Shown one piece after another: positions 1 to 8,736 of a stretch of DNA of 64,000 nt. This stretch comes from Aliiglaciecola lipolytica. GTDB taxonomy: Bacteria > Pseudomonadota > Gammaproteobacteria > Enterobacterales > Alteromonadaceae. Numbering within the stretch: position 1 is the first letter of the stretch; each line of letters starts with the position of its first letter. The notes beneath the pieces are model-generated. The model had not been told where the DNA came from. It was given only the letters and a program-made list of their open reading frames with translations, and did no database searches. A program made the translations under genes and the position numbers. Location: contig NZ_JAHKPT010000007.1 in the NCBI RefSeq assembly GCF_018860635.1, forward strand, positions 51,591 to 115,590, written 5' to 3'.

Positions 1-17
1 CCACTCCTTAAATGCAT
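1..17 (-). CDS. 5' end of the next eCIS gene (partial, cut by the window edge)
   Basis: On the minus strand an ATG at 17 follows a GAGGA ribosome binding site (about 24-28) at a good spacing and opens a frame reading M-H-L-R-S before the window ends. It lies directly downstream of the hub gene, so it is probably the next gene of the injection-system operon; in Afp/PVC clusters spike, PAAR or baseplate genes follow the hub. Only five codons are visible, so the product cannot be named. Confidence 0.35.
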
Positions 18-59
18 GTTGTATCCTCAATTGAAAATTGTATAAATAAATCCATCTCG

Positions 60-1136
60 CTAATTAATATATGCTCGTTGAGCTTCAAAATGAGTTTGAT
101 GCCCCTCCGCCAAGGTGAATAATTGCTCCAGCTTAGTTACGTAATAACCATCTCCAGAAAACGGTGTTCCAATTTGCTCTAAAGTAATAGAGCTACCGAC
201 TACTAAATCTGCAACACCTACCGATATGGCATTGACAGTTACAAATTGCCGCGCCCTGCGTTGCATCTCAGCTATCGCCCAAACTGAAGCCTCTTCAGCT
301 TGCAAGGGCACTTCCATTACGCGTTTGCTAATCCGTTCACCAAAGGCATTTTTCAAGATACTGACACCTGAACGCCCTGCTCCGATTTCGCTGCTAATGG
401 CATCTTCATCTACCCACTCATCGATGGGTTGTTTTTGCATAGCGTCATATCCAGCAACGTGCACTTTTGTTTTTTGATGGGCTAAATCTGCACTTACCCG
501 TACCTGCATCAAATCTGTGCCTCGAATTAACGTTAAACTAGTGCCACTGCGCTTATCTCGCGTTTTAAAATGTAAGGTTTCAGCATCTACCCATACTTCT
601 GCTTGCAATAAACGGGCGCGCTCCCGCAAAAATGCAAGATCGCTCATATTGCACTGCTGAATTTGGTTATAAGTAGGTCCATCCGCATCCACCTCAATTT
701 GTAAACCATGTTGGTTGGCGATTTCCTCGACAATTTGTTGATCACTCATTTCTTCGTAGGTTTTTGAGATACGAGTCATACGCAAATCCATCAATCTATC
801 TTCCGCGCAAAAACTAAATTCTGGCTCTTGTCCTTCTTCAAAATGGATTTCCAACGCACTGATATAGCCATTAAAAATCAATCGCTGCCGGCTACCTGCA
901 CCAATGGCTACTTTCACCTGTTTGCCGAAATCCAAATAACGTCCATCTAAATACAACAAACTCTCTGCTCTTTGCCCTGCCATTGGTCCAATTGCGGTAA
1001 ACCTTGCTTCAAGGGTTTTGAGTCCGTCTAGCCCCTCTTTTACACTCATGTACACCACATCTCGAATCAGTTCATTGATGTCTTCACCATCCACGTTAAA
1101 TGCTGGTTTGGCGTTAAAAAATAGCGAGTCAGTCAT
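60..1136 (-). CDS. eCIS baseplate hub protein (phage late control gpD / T4 gp27-like, Afp8-like)
   Basis: This 358-aa protein matches the phage late control D / gp27 hub family, which forms the ring between tail tube and spike in contractile systems. The N-terminal half has the typical 'partner-protein plus displacement' beta fold sequence (YLDFGKQVKVAIG, then FNGYISALEIHFEEG, then FSFCAEDRLMDLRMTR). The middle has the conserved block SDLAFLRERARLLQAEVWVD, common to VgrG, gpD and Afp8 proteins. It is shorter than a full VgrG and has no visible gp5 needle, so the spike is probably separate and to the left. Its ATG lies inside the 3' end of the 56-aa gene upstream (8-bp overlap), which implies translational coupling. 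Assembly in the cytoplasm with the other eCIS parts is inferred from the family. Confidence 0.85.
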   Translation of the reverse strand: MTDSLFFNAKPAFNVDGEDINELIRDVVYMSVKEGLDGLKTLEARFTAIGPMAGQRAESLLYLDGRYLDFGKQVKVAIGAGSRQRLIFNGYISALEIHFEEGQEPEFSFCAEDRLMDLRMTRISKTYEEMSDQQIVEEIANQHGLQIEVDADGPTYNQIQQCNMSDLAFLRERARLLQAEVWVDAETLHFKTRDKRSGTSLTLIRGTDLMQVRVSADLAHQKTKVHVAGYDAMQKQPIDEWVDEDAISSEIGAGRSGVSILKNAFGERISKRVMEVPLQAEEASVWAIAEMQRRARQFVTVNAISVGVADLVVGSSITLEQIGTPFSGDGYYVTKLEQLFTLAEGHQTHFEAQRAYIN

Positions 1137-1299
1137 CCAAACCTTCTGCTTTAGTTCGTTGTGATTTACTAAATTGACGTTTAATCGCTGCTTCTATTTT
1201 TTGTTGTTCTAGATAGCGCATATCCGTTTCTTGTTTACCTTGCTCACGCTCAGGTTGAACAACCACTTCAGTTACAATGCGCTCAATATAGGCGGTCAT
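1129..1299 (-). CDS. Small Afp6-like eCIS protein (DUF5908-type), 56 aa
   Basis: A 56-codon frame (begins MTAYIERIVTEVVVQPERE, ends KAEGLDD) fills the gap between the Afp7-like gene and the hub. Its ATG overlaps the upstream stop as ATGA, a GGAG lies about 10 bases upstream, and its TGA overlaps the start of the hub gene. This tight double overlap strongly suggests a real gene. Position and size fit Afp6/Pvc6 and the DUF5908 family, short proteins found in eCIS operons next to the Afp7-like component. The start with alternating hydrophobics (IERIVTEVVV) suggests one beta strand, followed by a charged, probably helical tail rich in K, E, Q and R. The molecular role of this family is not settled. 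It is easily missed because of its length. Confidence 0.75.
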   Translation of the reverse strand: MTAYIERIVTEVVVQPEREQGKQETDMRYLEQQKIEAAIKRQFSKSQRTKAEGLDD

Positions 1300-2783
1300 T
1301 TCATTACTCCATTACATAGACATGCACTCGATTGGCCCGAACTTGAACTCCCCTTTGACCCAGAATCAATTGCTTGTCGCTGAGTATCTTTGTGAGGTAA
1401 AGCCACCCAAGCCGGAGTCGAGGCGTTAGAACTAAAAGGGACATCTCGCGTATTGCGAGCAATGGAACTATCACGGTCTGTGTACACTTTCATAAGGCTT
1501 TGAGTTTGCGACACGCCAAATAAAGGCTCTAATGGAATGCCTTGACCATAGGTGATCGCTCTTTGATCGATAACTTCTGAGAGAACAGCAGATTCATCTG
1601 ATGCTTTTGTAACACCTGTATTGTGTGCTCGAACCAGAGGGGTACGGGTAATAGACGCATTGTTATCAGTTGCAATGGCGAGATCTCGATCGGCCAAACT
1701 AACAGAACTGAACAAATCGCTATTGATGCCAAATGCAGACACACTCATTTGGGTTTGCTGTTGATTCTTTTGAAATTTAACGGCATTAATCGTTGCACCA
1801 ATACCACCGAGACTAGACATTGCTTTGCCCGCAGAATCAGCATCGCCTTTGTTATTTGCGGAAACCATAGAGCCGGCAATATCTGACTCTGAGGAATTGG
1901 ACAAATTTAAAGCCGAAGATGCTTTTTGGTTAACATCTGAATCGGCATTTACACCACTACTAACACCTATACCAGGACTACTATCTGAGGCTGAATTAAA
2001 CGCAACCTGACTGCCGGCGGCAAGATTTCCCCCTCTATTTGAGCCAGTATCCAAGCCTCGCCATGCGGCTGGGTCTACTCCCATTCTGGCAGCGAACTCA
2101 GCGCCCATTTCCCCCTCTAACGCTAAACCCACTTTTGCTCCAGCGGATAAGTCGATACCGGCACTAACACCTATACCAGCGCTAATACCTATGCCTGCAG
2201 AGACACCTAATCCCGCCCCCATACTCACACCTGCAGAGAAGCCTAAATTAGTTCCAGCTCCTGGTAATGCAAGCTTCGCTCCTGGACTTTTTGCATTGCC
2301 AGTACCGCGATTTGCAGGCTTAAAAACGATTGTCGGGTCTTGCTCTTTTATACTTAAATTAACCTTTGCTCTTAACGGATACCCGTTAGCTGCAAAGTGC
2401 TCCAGACTGACATCAATACTGTCAGCAATACCAACGACGGTAAGGTCTCCCCAGCTGAATTTAAGTTTAGGAGGCGGATCAGGATTGTTTTCTGGTGTGG
2501 ATATAAATTGTTCTAATTGTTTGGTTTTTTGGCGCACCGAAACAGGCGCATTTTGACTGCCTTCATCGGCAGTATCAAAAACAAGTTCCATGCTAAGGAC
2601 ACGAGAGCTATTCCCCGTTTGTTGGCGTACCTGTTTGGCAGCTGAACGACCACCTTCAATTTGATTGGTGATGCGAATTTTTAAAGAGGACGGATTAAAC
2701 TGCACAGGAAAAGCTTCACCATCTTCGGTTTCCGCTTCATCAGCCAAGACCTTTTGTAATGTTGCTTTTACTAAATTACTCAC
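1296..2783 (-). CDS. eCIS tube-baseplate adaptor (Afp7-like) with long Gly/Ala/Ser-rich C-terminal extension
   Basis: The first roughly 155 residues match the CIS-tube/Afp7 family: the opening has PVQFNPSSLKIRI and later SMELVFDT, KLKFSWG and YPLRAKVNLSIKEQDP. Homologues are usually about 220 aa and often end in LysM. Here the protein is 495 aa, no LysM is visible, and the remaining ~340 residues are low complexity. From about residue 175 an imperfect repeat of the form SAGIGVSAGIG occurs at least five times, followed by Ser/Asn/Asp-rich sequence and a cysteine pair near the end (ACLCNG). The start is GTG at 2783 with an AGGA about 9 bases upstream. The adaptor role follows from the family; the job of the extension is unknown. 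It could be a disordered linker, a surface-exposed module or cargo-related. Confidence 0.75.
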   Translation of the reverse strand: MSNLVKATLQKVLADEAETEDGEAFPVQFNPSSLKIRITNQIEGGRSAAKQVRQQTGNSSRVLSMELVFDTADEGSQNAPVSVRQKTKQLEQFISTPENNPDPPPKLKFSWGDLTVVGIADSIDVSLEHFAANGYPLRAKVNLSIKEQDPTIVFKPANRGTGNAKSPGAKLALPGAGTNLGFSAGVSMGAGLGVSAGIGISAGIGVSAGIDLSAGAKVGLALEGEMGAEFAARMGVDPAAWRGLDTGSNRGGNLAAGSQVAFNSASDSSPGIGVSSGVNADSDVNQKASSALNLSNSSESDIAGSMVSANNKGDADSAGKAMSSLGGIGATINAVKFQKNQQQTQMSVSAFGINSDLFSSVSLADRDLAIATDNNASITRTPLVRAHNTGVTKASDESAVLSEVIDQRAITYGQGIPLEPLFGVSQTQSLMKVYTDRDSSIARNTRDVPFSSNASTPAWVALPHKDTQRQAIDSGSKGSSSSGQSSACLCNGVMK

Positions 2784-2822
2784 TAATACAATCCTTATAT
2801 TGTTATCACAATGCTTAAAACA

Positions 2823-3359
2823 CTAGTCAATTAACATCCGTAAACCTTCATGGGCTAAGTGCAGTTCCTCTAATGCAACATCACCGCTTTTTGCATTGAG
2901 ACTGGGGCCACTGACTTTAGTGGGCAATGCCCGGTCAAAAGCCCAAGTGGCAATAATTGGCGCATCTTTGGACGTGTTTTTTCGATGACCATAGACCTTA
3001 ATAATGCCGTCATACCGAGAAACCGGTAGGCTTCCTCCCACCACCGATTGAATCCATTCCCAAACATCTGTGGCAAGTTTGTTATCGCTGTTATAAAACA
3101 TGCCTCTTTTGAGCACTATATTTTGATATTTGGCGTAACCAACTTGCTGGATTACACCATCATTTCGTCCACCTTCTTGAATCTGTTGCACGTCCATTTG
3201 TATTTCTAAACCGCTGCATTCAGCGAAGCCTCCATCTCCCAACACATCTTTACCGCTGCTATTTGCACTTGGCGAAAGATTGCTCCCAGATTCAATATTT
3301 GCAGCTTTAATTAAGCTAATTTCAAAATTGAAATTTGACAGTAGAAATCGTGTTTCCAT
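2823..3359 (-). CDS. eCIS inner tube protein 2 (Afp5/T4 gp19-like)
   Basis: 178 aa, of the T4 gp19-like tail tube family (conserved hypothetical phage tail region). Recognisable features are the N-terminal FLLSNFNFEISL strand, the central KYQNIVLKRGMFYNSD motif (the KR-G block shared with the other tube protein in this cluster), WEWIQSV, and the C-terminal VALEELHLAHEGL that matches VAMEELSLVCEGC of tube 1. It is longer than tube 1 because of an insert near residues 25-45. In Afp/PVC a second tube protein next to the last sheath gene (Afp5) starts the tube at the baseplate, and this gene has that position. Its ATG shares one base with the stop of the sheath 2 gene, so the two are translationally coupled. 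Confidence 0.85.
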   Translation of the reverse strand: METRFLLSNFNFEISLIKAANIESGSNLSPSANSSGKDVLGDGGFAECSGLEIQMDVQQIQEGGRNDGVIQQVGYAKYQNIVLKRGMFYNSDNKLATDVWEWIQSVVGGSLPVSRYDGIIKVYGHRKNTSKDAPIIATWAFDRALPTKVSGPSLNAKSGDVALEELHLAHEGLRMLID

Positions 3360-5434
3360 TATTTGCTCACCATTTTCAAAGACCCATCGGCTTCGCGGCT
3401 AAACTGTAAAACGATGTATTCCAAGGGCTCTGCTGGAGCAACTCCAATATGCGCAACTAACCTCCCCGAATCGATAATTTGAGCGTTATTTAAGGTTTCA
3501 TCACAACGTACAAAATAGGCCTGCTCAGGAGCTGCCCCCTGAAAGGCGCCGGCAATAAACAGTTGTTTCAAAAAACTCTCAAGTTTGAACTTCACATCTA
3601 GCCATAACGCTGGGGTATTGGGTTCGAATACCACCCACTGCATCTGTTGTAACAGCACCCTTTTCAACATCACCATTAGTCTGACCACACTGAGTTGCCT
3701 CCATTGGCGCTGCTGACTAATGGTTCTTGCGCCACTTAGCCAAATGCCGTCGCGCTGCTGCACAAAGACGTTGATACCTATTGGATGCAACTGATTATGA
3801 AAATCTTCGGAGACGTTAATTTGTAAAGAAAATACCGATTTAGCTAGTCGATTCGCAGGACCATGGGTCAATCCATGCTGTAATTCACTTGCCGCGATAA
3901 CGCCAGCTGCCACCGCAGAAGGATTAATAATCTTAGGTGTGCCGCCAACTTGGCCATCGGGATTGTATTGATTCACTTTTAACCAAGGATGATATGCGGC
4001 GCAATATTCACTGTTGAACTTAGACCGCCACTGCAATATTTGTTGCGGTGTCTGCTCTGGTGGTACGTCTAGCAACACCACAAACTCTTTCAATTGACTG
4101 GCGAAATAAACGAGCTGTTGTTGCAGCGCTATTATGAGTTCTCGGTCTTGATGGTCTTGCGGATCTAAGCGTAATTTAGGTAATGAAGGGAGCGCTTTGT
4201 CAACTTCCAGCAACTCAGTTTCCACTTCAAAACAAGGAGCGAAATCTGCGCCAGACAACAATTCAGGCTGAAGATTATGATCTACCTTGTCAAAAGACTC
4301 AGGCGCATATAAATCTGGTACTGCCAATAGTGAGCAATCAACTAGGTTCGCTAAACAATGTACTCCGCTGCCAAAACGCTCATCGCCTGGCACCCAACTC
4401 GTATCAAAGAAATCTGCGTGATCTATATCCTGATAACGATCTTCTCCACCACTAAACAAACAAGGATTGACGCTTAGTTGCTGCGCACTGCTTAGCGAGT
4501 CTAAGTTTTGACTAAAGGGATCCAAGGTCACTGGAACAAGCTCAGTTAACAACCAGTCAAGTTGCGGATCGACTAAATTCGACTCAGTCAATAAAACCCG
4601 TCCTAGAAAACGCGGATGACTAGGGCTGAATGCTAGTTTTATAAATTCTTCGGTTATTCCTGTTGCACTATCAATAATACTAAATTGACCTTCTACCCAT
4701 TCAATTTTCGTGGGTTTACTAGGTAACGGAGCAGTACTGAAATCCAGTTTCCAAAATTCCGATGCAGCGAGGGTATTGCCTTGCCATTTGATTTGGTTGA
4801 TAAAGCGATATTCTGAGAATTGCTCCTCAGGATGATGAGCATCATCATTAAGCAAGCGTAATAAACATCCACTTTCCAACCCCTGAGTTGCCGCAAAACA
4901 CACTGAAGTGGTGTCACTGATGTCCCTTAAAAACTCAATAGGAGTAAAAGAAATGCCTGCCGCGGCCTTGAGTTGATTTCCCCAAATACCTTCGTTCTTT
5001 GCACTTAAACCTATGGCTAAACCATCAGCGCTCAGGTTATGAATTTGGCAAGATGCCACTGCATCAGCATTCACGATGTTGTCTGCATATTCATGGACAA
5101 TCCGGCAGATGTAGGCCTCTTGACCACCCTGTTCGAAGAAATTTGCAACTGCGTAAACCAATCTTGCTGGGGATTCAAAGCCGCCATAAAGACGTCTGAA
5201 CTGCTCCCAACTACTCACTTTTACAGCGACGGTTCTATCTCTAACTAACCAATTATTGGCAATTTTTTGCAAATCGAGTTCTTCATCAGAAGTAATTTGA
5301 TGACGCCTTGACGGCCCCTTAGGAGCAACGCCCACAAAAGCGCACACATCCATTTTTACCTGACCCAGTTGACGCTGAGTTCGATCTGCTATGGAGATGA
5401 TATTAGGTGCACCAAGTACCATGCCTAACGCCAT
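3359..5434 (-). CDS. eCIS contractile sheath protein 2 (Afp4-like, large)
   Basis: 691 aa. The C-terminal third carries the conserved sheath core: LSGARTISQQRQWRQLSVVR, QWVVFEPNTPALW, FVRCDETLNNAQIIDSGRLV and VAPAEPLEYIVLQF. These align block for block with sheath 1 at 5935-7842. The N-terminal and middle parts are more divergent and longer, as is usual for Afp4/Pvc4-type sheaths, which form a special ring near the baseplate while another sheath makes the bulk. An AGGAGC ribosome binding site precedes the ATG. Gene order sheath-tube-sheath-tube supports paired roles, sheath 2 with tube 2. Role inferred from family and order. Confidence 0.88.
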   Translation of the reverse strand: MALGMVLGAPNIISIADRTQRQLGQVKMDVCAFVGVAPKGPSRRHQITSDEELDLQKIANNWLVRDRTVAVKVSSWEQFRRLYGGFESPARLVYAVANFFEQGGQEAYICRIVHEYADNIVNADAVASCQIHNLSADGLAIGLSAKNEGIWGNQLKAAAGISFTPIEFLRDISDTTSVCFAATQGLESGCLLRLLNDDAHHPEEQFSEYRFINQIKWQGNTLAASEFWKLDFSTAPLPSKPTKIEWVEGQFSIIDSATGITEEFIKLAFSPSHPRFLGRVLLTESNLVDPQLDWLLTELVPVTLDPFSQNLDSLSSAQQLSVNPCLFSGGEDRYQDIDHADFFDTSWVPGDERFGSGVHCLANLVDCSLLAVPDLYAPESFDKVDHNLQPELLSGADFAPCFEVETELLEVDKALPSLPKLRLDPQDHQDRELIIALQQQLVYFASQLKEFVVLLDVPPEQTPQQILQWRSKFNSEYCAAYHPWLKVNQYNPDGQVGGTPKIINPSAVAAGVIAASELQHGLTHGPANRLAKSVFSLQINVSEDFHNQLHPIGINVFVQQRDGIWLSGARTISQQRQWRQLSVVRLMVMLKRVLLQQMQWVVFEPNTPALWLDVKFKLESFLKQLFIAGAFQGAAPEQAYFVRCDETLNNAQIIDSGRLVAHIGVAPAEPLEYIVLQFSREADGSLKMVSK

Positions 5435-5460
5435 TGAATTGCTCCTAAATTACCAACCAA

Positions 5461-5910
5461 TTAACTGTATTTACAGCCTTCACAGACTAAGCTAAGTTCT
5501 TCCATCGCCACTTCTCCGCCCCCTTTAGCGGCCAACGAGGGTCCAGTCCATTTTTTCGGTTGAGCTTTGCGAAGCTCCCAACTGGCTACAGCTTCTCTTG
5601 CTTCATCCAATAAGGTAATCACCACTAATCGCGGTTCATGGGCTCCTGCGCTGACATTACTCAACCATTCCCATAAGGAAGTAGAACCAATTAAGCCTCG
5701 TTTTAAAGTGACGTCATCCACTTTGAAAGTATTGGCAATTTTGCGCACAGTATTGACTTTTTCATTACCATTTCGGTACTCGGCATAACTCACCTCTACC
5801 CCTAAACCACTGACATCAGAAAAACCACCGACTAACTCGGATTCCTGTCCATCATTGAGTGATACTAGAAAATTAAAGGCGCTGTAGGGATCTTCTCTAA
5901 ATGTCGCCAT
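5461..5910 (-). CDS. eCIS main inner tube protein (Afp1/gp19-like)
   Basis: 149 aa, the normal size for a main inner tube subunit. It opens with FREDPYSAFNFLVSL, typical of T4 gp19-like tube proteins ('DPY..FNF.V' start), then FSDVSGLGVEVSYAEYRNG, VTLKRGLIGSTSLWEWL and VAMEELSLVCEGC. The gene sits 24 bp downstream of sheath 1 with its own GAGGA site, in the usual sheath-tube order. Hexameric rings of this protein would form the conduit loaded with cargo. The match is clear along its whole length and the protein seems intact. Confidence 0.92.
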   Translation of the reverse strand: MATFREDPYSAFNFLVSLNDGQESELVGGFSDVSGLGVEVSYAEYRNGNEKVNTVRKIANTFKVDDVTLKRGLIGSTSLWEWLSNVSAGAHEPRLVVITLLDEAREAVASWELRKAQPKKWTGPSLAAKGGGEVAMEELSLVCEGCKYS

Positions 5911-5934
5911 AACAATAGTCCTCTTGTAAATTAG

Positions 5935-7842
5935 TTAGCTTGCATCAGCTGTATATTGTCCAATCCGGAAAATCACAAACTCCGCAGGTTTTACTGGTGC
6001 AATCCCAATTAAACAAACCAAACGACCGTTATCTAAATCGTTTTGAGTCATAGTGGTGCGGTCACAGCGAACAAAAAATGCATCTTCTGGTTTTGCTCCT
6101 AGTAGCGCGCCATCGCGCCATAAAACCAGCAGAAAATCTTCCACCATGCGCCGAATGTTGTCCCAAAGAATCCGGTTATTTGGCTCAAACACAGCCCATT
6201 GACTGCTTTGATCAATTGAGTTTTCAATGAAGATAAATAAGCGACGTACATTGACGTACTTCCACTCAGGGTCAGAGCTCATGGTGCGCGCGCCCCACAC
6301 TCTGAAGCCACGCCCTTCGAAATAACGTAAAGCGTTGATGCCTTCAGGATTAATTACTTCGTTACGGGGTTTGTTAATATTCAACTCGAACCGAGTCAAA
6401 CCACGAATCACTTCATTAGCAGGTGCTTTATGCACTCCTCGTTCAATATCATTGCGGGCATAAATGCCAGTTATAAATCCGCAGGGAGGCAATGCAATCT
6501 GTCTAGGGGGGGTACCTTGTGAAAAACGTTCATTGGGATCAAAGATATTGATCCACGGGTAATATAAAGCGGCATATTTACTGTCAAATTGCGCACGAAA
6601 ATCACGTATTTCGTTTAACGAACTATTGATGGGTCCATCAACAACTGCAATTCGATAACGCTCTCGTTCTGCGTGAGACACTAAACTTTGCGCGGCAACC
6701 CGACTCAATAAAGGTGAGCCCATATCCCCAGAGTCAGGCAAGGCAACAATGGCAATATCTTCCACTTCGGCTAACGCTTCTAAACCGGTTGCCTTAAGAC
6801 TAGCATCATCAGGATCCGCTGCACTTCCGGTTAAATCGTCAGGACTGACCATCACGCCATCATTACCACCTTCGAATCGATAGCCGTAAATATCATCAGC
6901 GCCATCAGGACCGCGAAGATCAGCGGCTAATTGGGCCGCTGCAATCTCATTACCAGCGGTAGGCTCCCAATTAAACCAAAATGGGCAATTGGGATCTTCA
7001 GGATTTGTAATATCAAAAATTCGCCCTAAGTATCGTTTTTGCGCCGGGTCAGTGGCAAGCTCAGCATACTCACTAATCTGACTTCCAATGGTCACTTGAA
7101 TACGTAATTGGATCAGTTGCACTACGTCAGTATCGACAAGTGCCGTAGTGCTACCATCAGCAGCAGAAATAAAAGTTTGTTGACCGTCAGAATCAATACT
7201 GACTACCCTTAGAGTATCTATATCCAGCGGTTGATTACCCACAGGCGCGGGTAAATCTGCCTCAGCGGTTACCTCGACGACCGCCCCATTTTGTACACCT
7301 CGCACTTGTACTAAACCTAAATCATCATTTTCATAGGCGATATTTTTACTTCGGGTAACCAATACTTTGACAAACATATTGCCCATTTCACCTGGCCATC
7401 TGGCCTGTAAAATCGCATCAGAATTGCCGCTAATAGGAACAGCCGCGCGGCCAATCCCCCAAGCATCTGCTGCAGTATCAAAATCGCTTGAATCGGCCCC
7501 TGTATTTGCTGCAAAAACACGAGAAACGTACAAACGCTTCCCGCCGTTCTCAAAAAATGCTCTGGCACTGTGGGCAAGATAAGACAATCGTGGCGCAATT
7601 GTACCGCCGTCATCTATTTGAATGTTTTCTAACGCGCCATAGACTCGTTCAAATTCAGTAAAGCTAGTTATCAGTCTTGGTTCGCAACTTGTTGGTCCTT
7701 GTATCCCTTGCTCTCGATAACAAACCGGCCCCCATTTCGCCATTCCGGCAAAACCTGTGGTGCTGGTTGGTACACCTTCGATTGATTTTGATCGAAAGCT
7801 AACTTCCTCTACAAAGACGCCTGGGGCTAGATATTCTGGCAT
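5935..7842 (-). CDS. eCIS main contractile sheath protein (Afp2/Pvc2-like)
   Basis: 635 aa phage tail sheath family protein. The N-terminus MPEYLAPGVFVEEVSFRSKS is the classic sheath opening ('Y..PGVYVEE'), which also fixes the start. The C-terminal domain has RVWGARTMSSDPEWKYVNVR, QWAVFEPNNRILW, FLLVLWRDGALLGAKPEDAF and NGRLVCLIGIAPVKPAEFVI. The variable surface domain lies at about residues 100-350. A GGAG site lies about 10 bases before the ATG. It is the first structural gene after the cap genes and lies next to the main tube gene, so it probably makes most of the sheath. The protein appears complete. Confidence 0.93.
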   Translation of the reverse strand: MPEYLAPGVFVEEVSFRSKSIEGVPTSTTGFAGMAKWGPVCYREQGIQGPTSCEPRLITSFTEFERVYGALENIQIDDGGTIAPRLSYLAHSARAFFENGGKRLYVSRVFAANTGADSSDFDTAADAWGIGRAAVPISGNSDAILQARWPGEMGNMFVKVLVTRSKNIAYENDDLGLVQVRGVQNGAVVEVTAEADLPAPVGNQPLDIDTLRVVSIDSDGQQTFISAADGSTTALVDTDVVQLIQLRIQVTIGSQISEYAELATDPAQKRYLGRIFDITNPEDPNCPFWFNWEPTAGNEIAAAQLAADLRGPDGADDIYGYRFEGGNDGVMVSPDDLTGSAADPDDASLKATGLEALAEVEDIAIVALPDSGDMGSPLLSRVAAQSLVSHAERERYRIAVVDGPINSSLNEIRDFRAQFDSKYAALYYPWINIFDPNERFSQGTPPRQIALPPCGFITGIYARNDIERGVHKAPANEVIRGLTRFELNINKPRNEVINPEGINALRYFEGRGFRVWGARTMSSDPEWKYVNVRRLFIFIENSIDQSSQWAVFEPNNRILWDNIRRMVEDFLLVLWRDGALLGAKPEDAFFVRCDRTTMTQNDLDNGRLVCLIGIAPVKPAEFVIFRIGQYTADAS

Positions 7843-7932
7843 GGCTCTTGTGCTCCTTTACTATCGGCTAATCCGATGATTAATTCGTTTATACAATTTA
7901 GAATTTCGCTTAAATGAACATGTAGGCGTTCT

Positions 7933-8736
7933 TTAAGGTGGATTGAAAACAATGTCGCTGACGTCATGACTAGACAACATCTGACTCAATTGAAAAGATA
8001 TAGACACTGAACTTTGTGACGCCACGTAGTCAGTAGGAATGACTTCTCCCGAACTAACAGGATCACTTGCTTGTGGATCGGTGACGACTTCAATAGGCAA
8101 ATCCCAATAAGGGTCTAGGTTGTTGGCAGGCAGCTGCGCAATAGGGGTAACTCTGGCGTAAACCATTAATTCAAATGAAACCCTTTGATTAAGGCTTTCA
8201 TCAGGCACCGCATTGGGCGGAATAAGTATTAAAAACTCTCCGCGATCATCTCCCCTAGCTCGCGCTAAAACCGTGTTTGAATCTAACGGCGAACGCAACT
8301 CAATAATACTCCAACGCAGGGGCGAATCATTAAACATGACTTTGCCCCGTAAACCAGTAGTACGACCATTGATTGGATATCCAGCGCCAGGGTACATTAC
8401 CGGTCGTCGCTGCCGTGACTGCAAATAATCTTCTGGCTGCGCCGACTCTATGCCCAAAATTTGTTGCAGGGTTAACACTGATATTGATAATCTGCGGGGC
8501 ACATAGCGACGATATGCATCAAAAATTCGAATTTGAATTGCGCTGCTCAAATCAGCGCGGTAGGCCAATGAAAATCGTCCAGATGGATGCCTTAATAATT
8601 GAATATCTGAGGGTTGCTCCACATCGATATTCACCGCAAAGGGTAAATCATCGCGGGTTAGCGCATCGACCGGCAAAATACCGAGTAACAGCCGTTTATT
8701 GACAGCAATTGCTGAATTAAATAATGCGATTGTCAT
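7933..8736 (-). CDS. eCIS cluster protein of unknown function, 267 aa
   Basis: I do not recognise a named family over the full length. The start overlaps the stop of the Pvc16-type gene by 4 bp (ATGA), so it belongs to the same operon. Residues ~120-170 (GLRGKVMFNDSPLRWSIIEL, then RARGDDRGEFLILIPP) look like a carboxypeptidase-regulatory / transthyretin-like beta-sandwich. The first ~100 residues have beta-rich sequence with a conserved-looking LLRHPSGRFSL. No signal peptide or membrane segment is visible. Standard Afp/PVC operons have no obvious counterpart between the terminator gene and the sheath, although many marine eCIS carry an extra gene here. It may act in capping or sheath attachment, but that is a guess from position. 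Confidence 0.6.
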   Translation of the reverse strand: MTIALFNSAIAVNKRLLLGILPVDALTRDDLPFAVNIDVEQPSDIQLLRHPSGRFSLAYRADLSSAIQIRIFDAYRRYVPRRLSISVLTLQQILGIESAQPEDYLQSRQRRPVMYPGAGYPINGRTTGLRGKVMFNDSPLRWSIIELRSPLDSNTVLARARGDDRGEFLILIPPNAVPDESLNQRVSFELMVYARVTPIAQLPANNLDPYWDLPIEVVTDPQASDPVSSGEVIPTDYVASQSSVSISFQLSQMLSSHDVSDIVFNPP

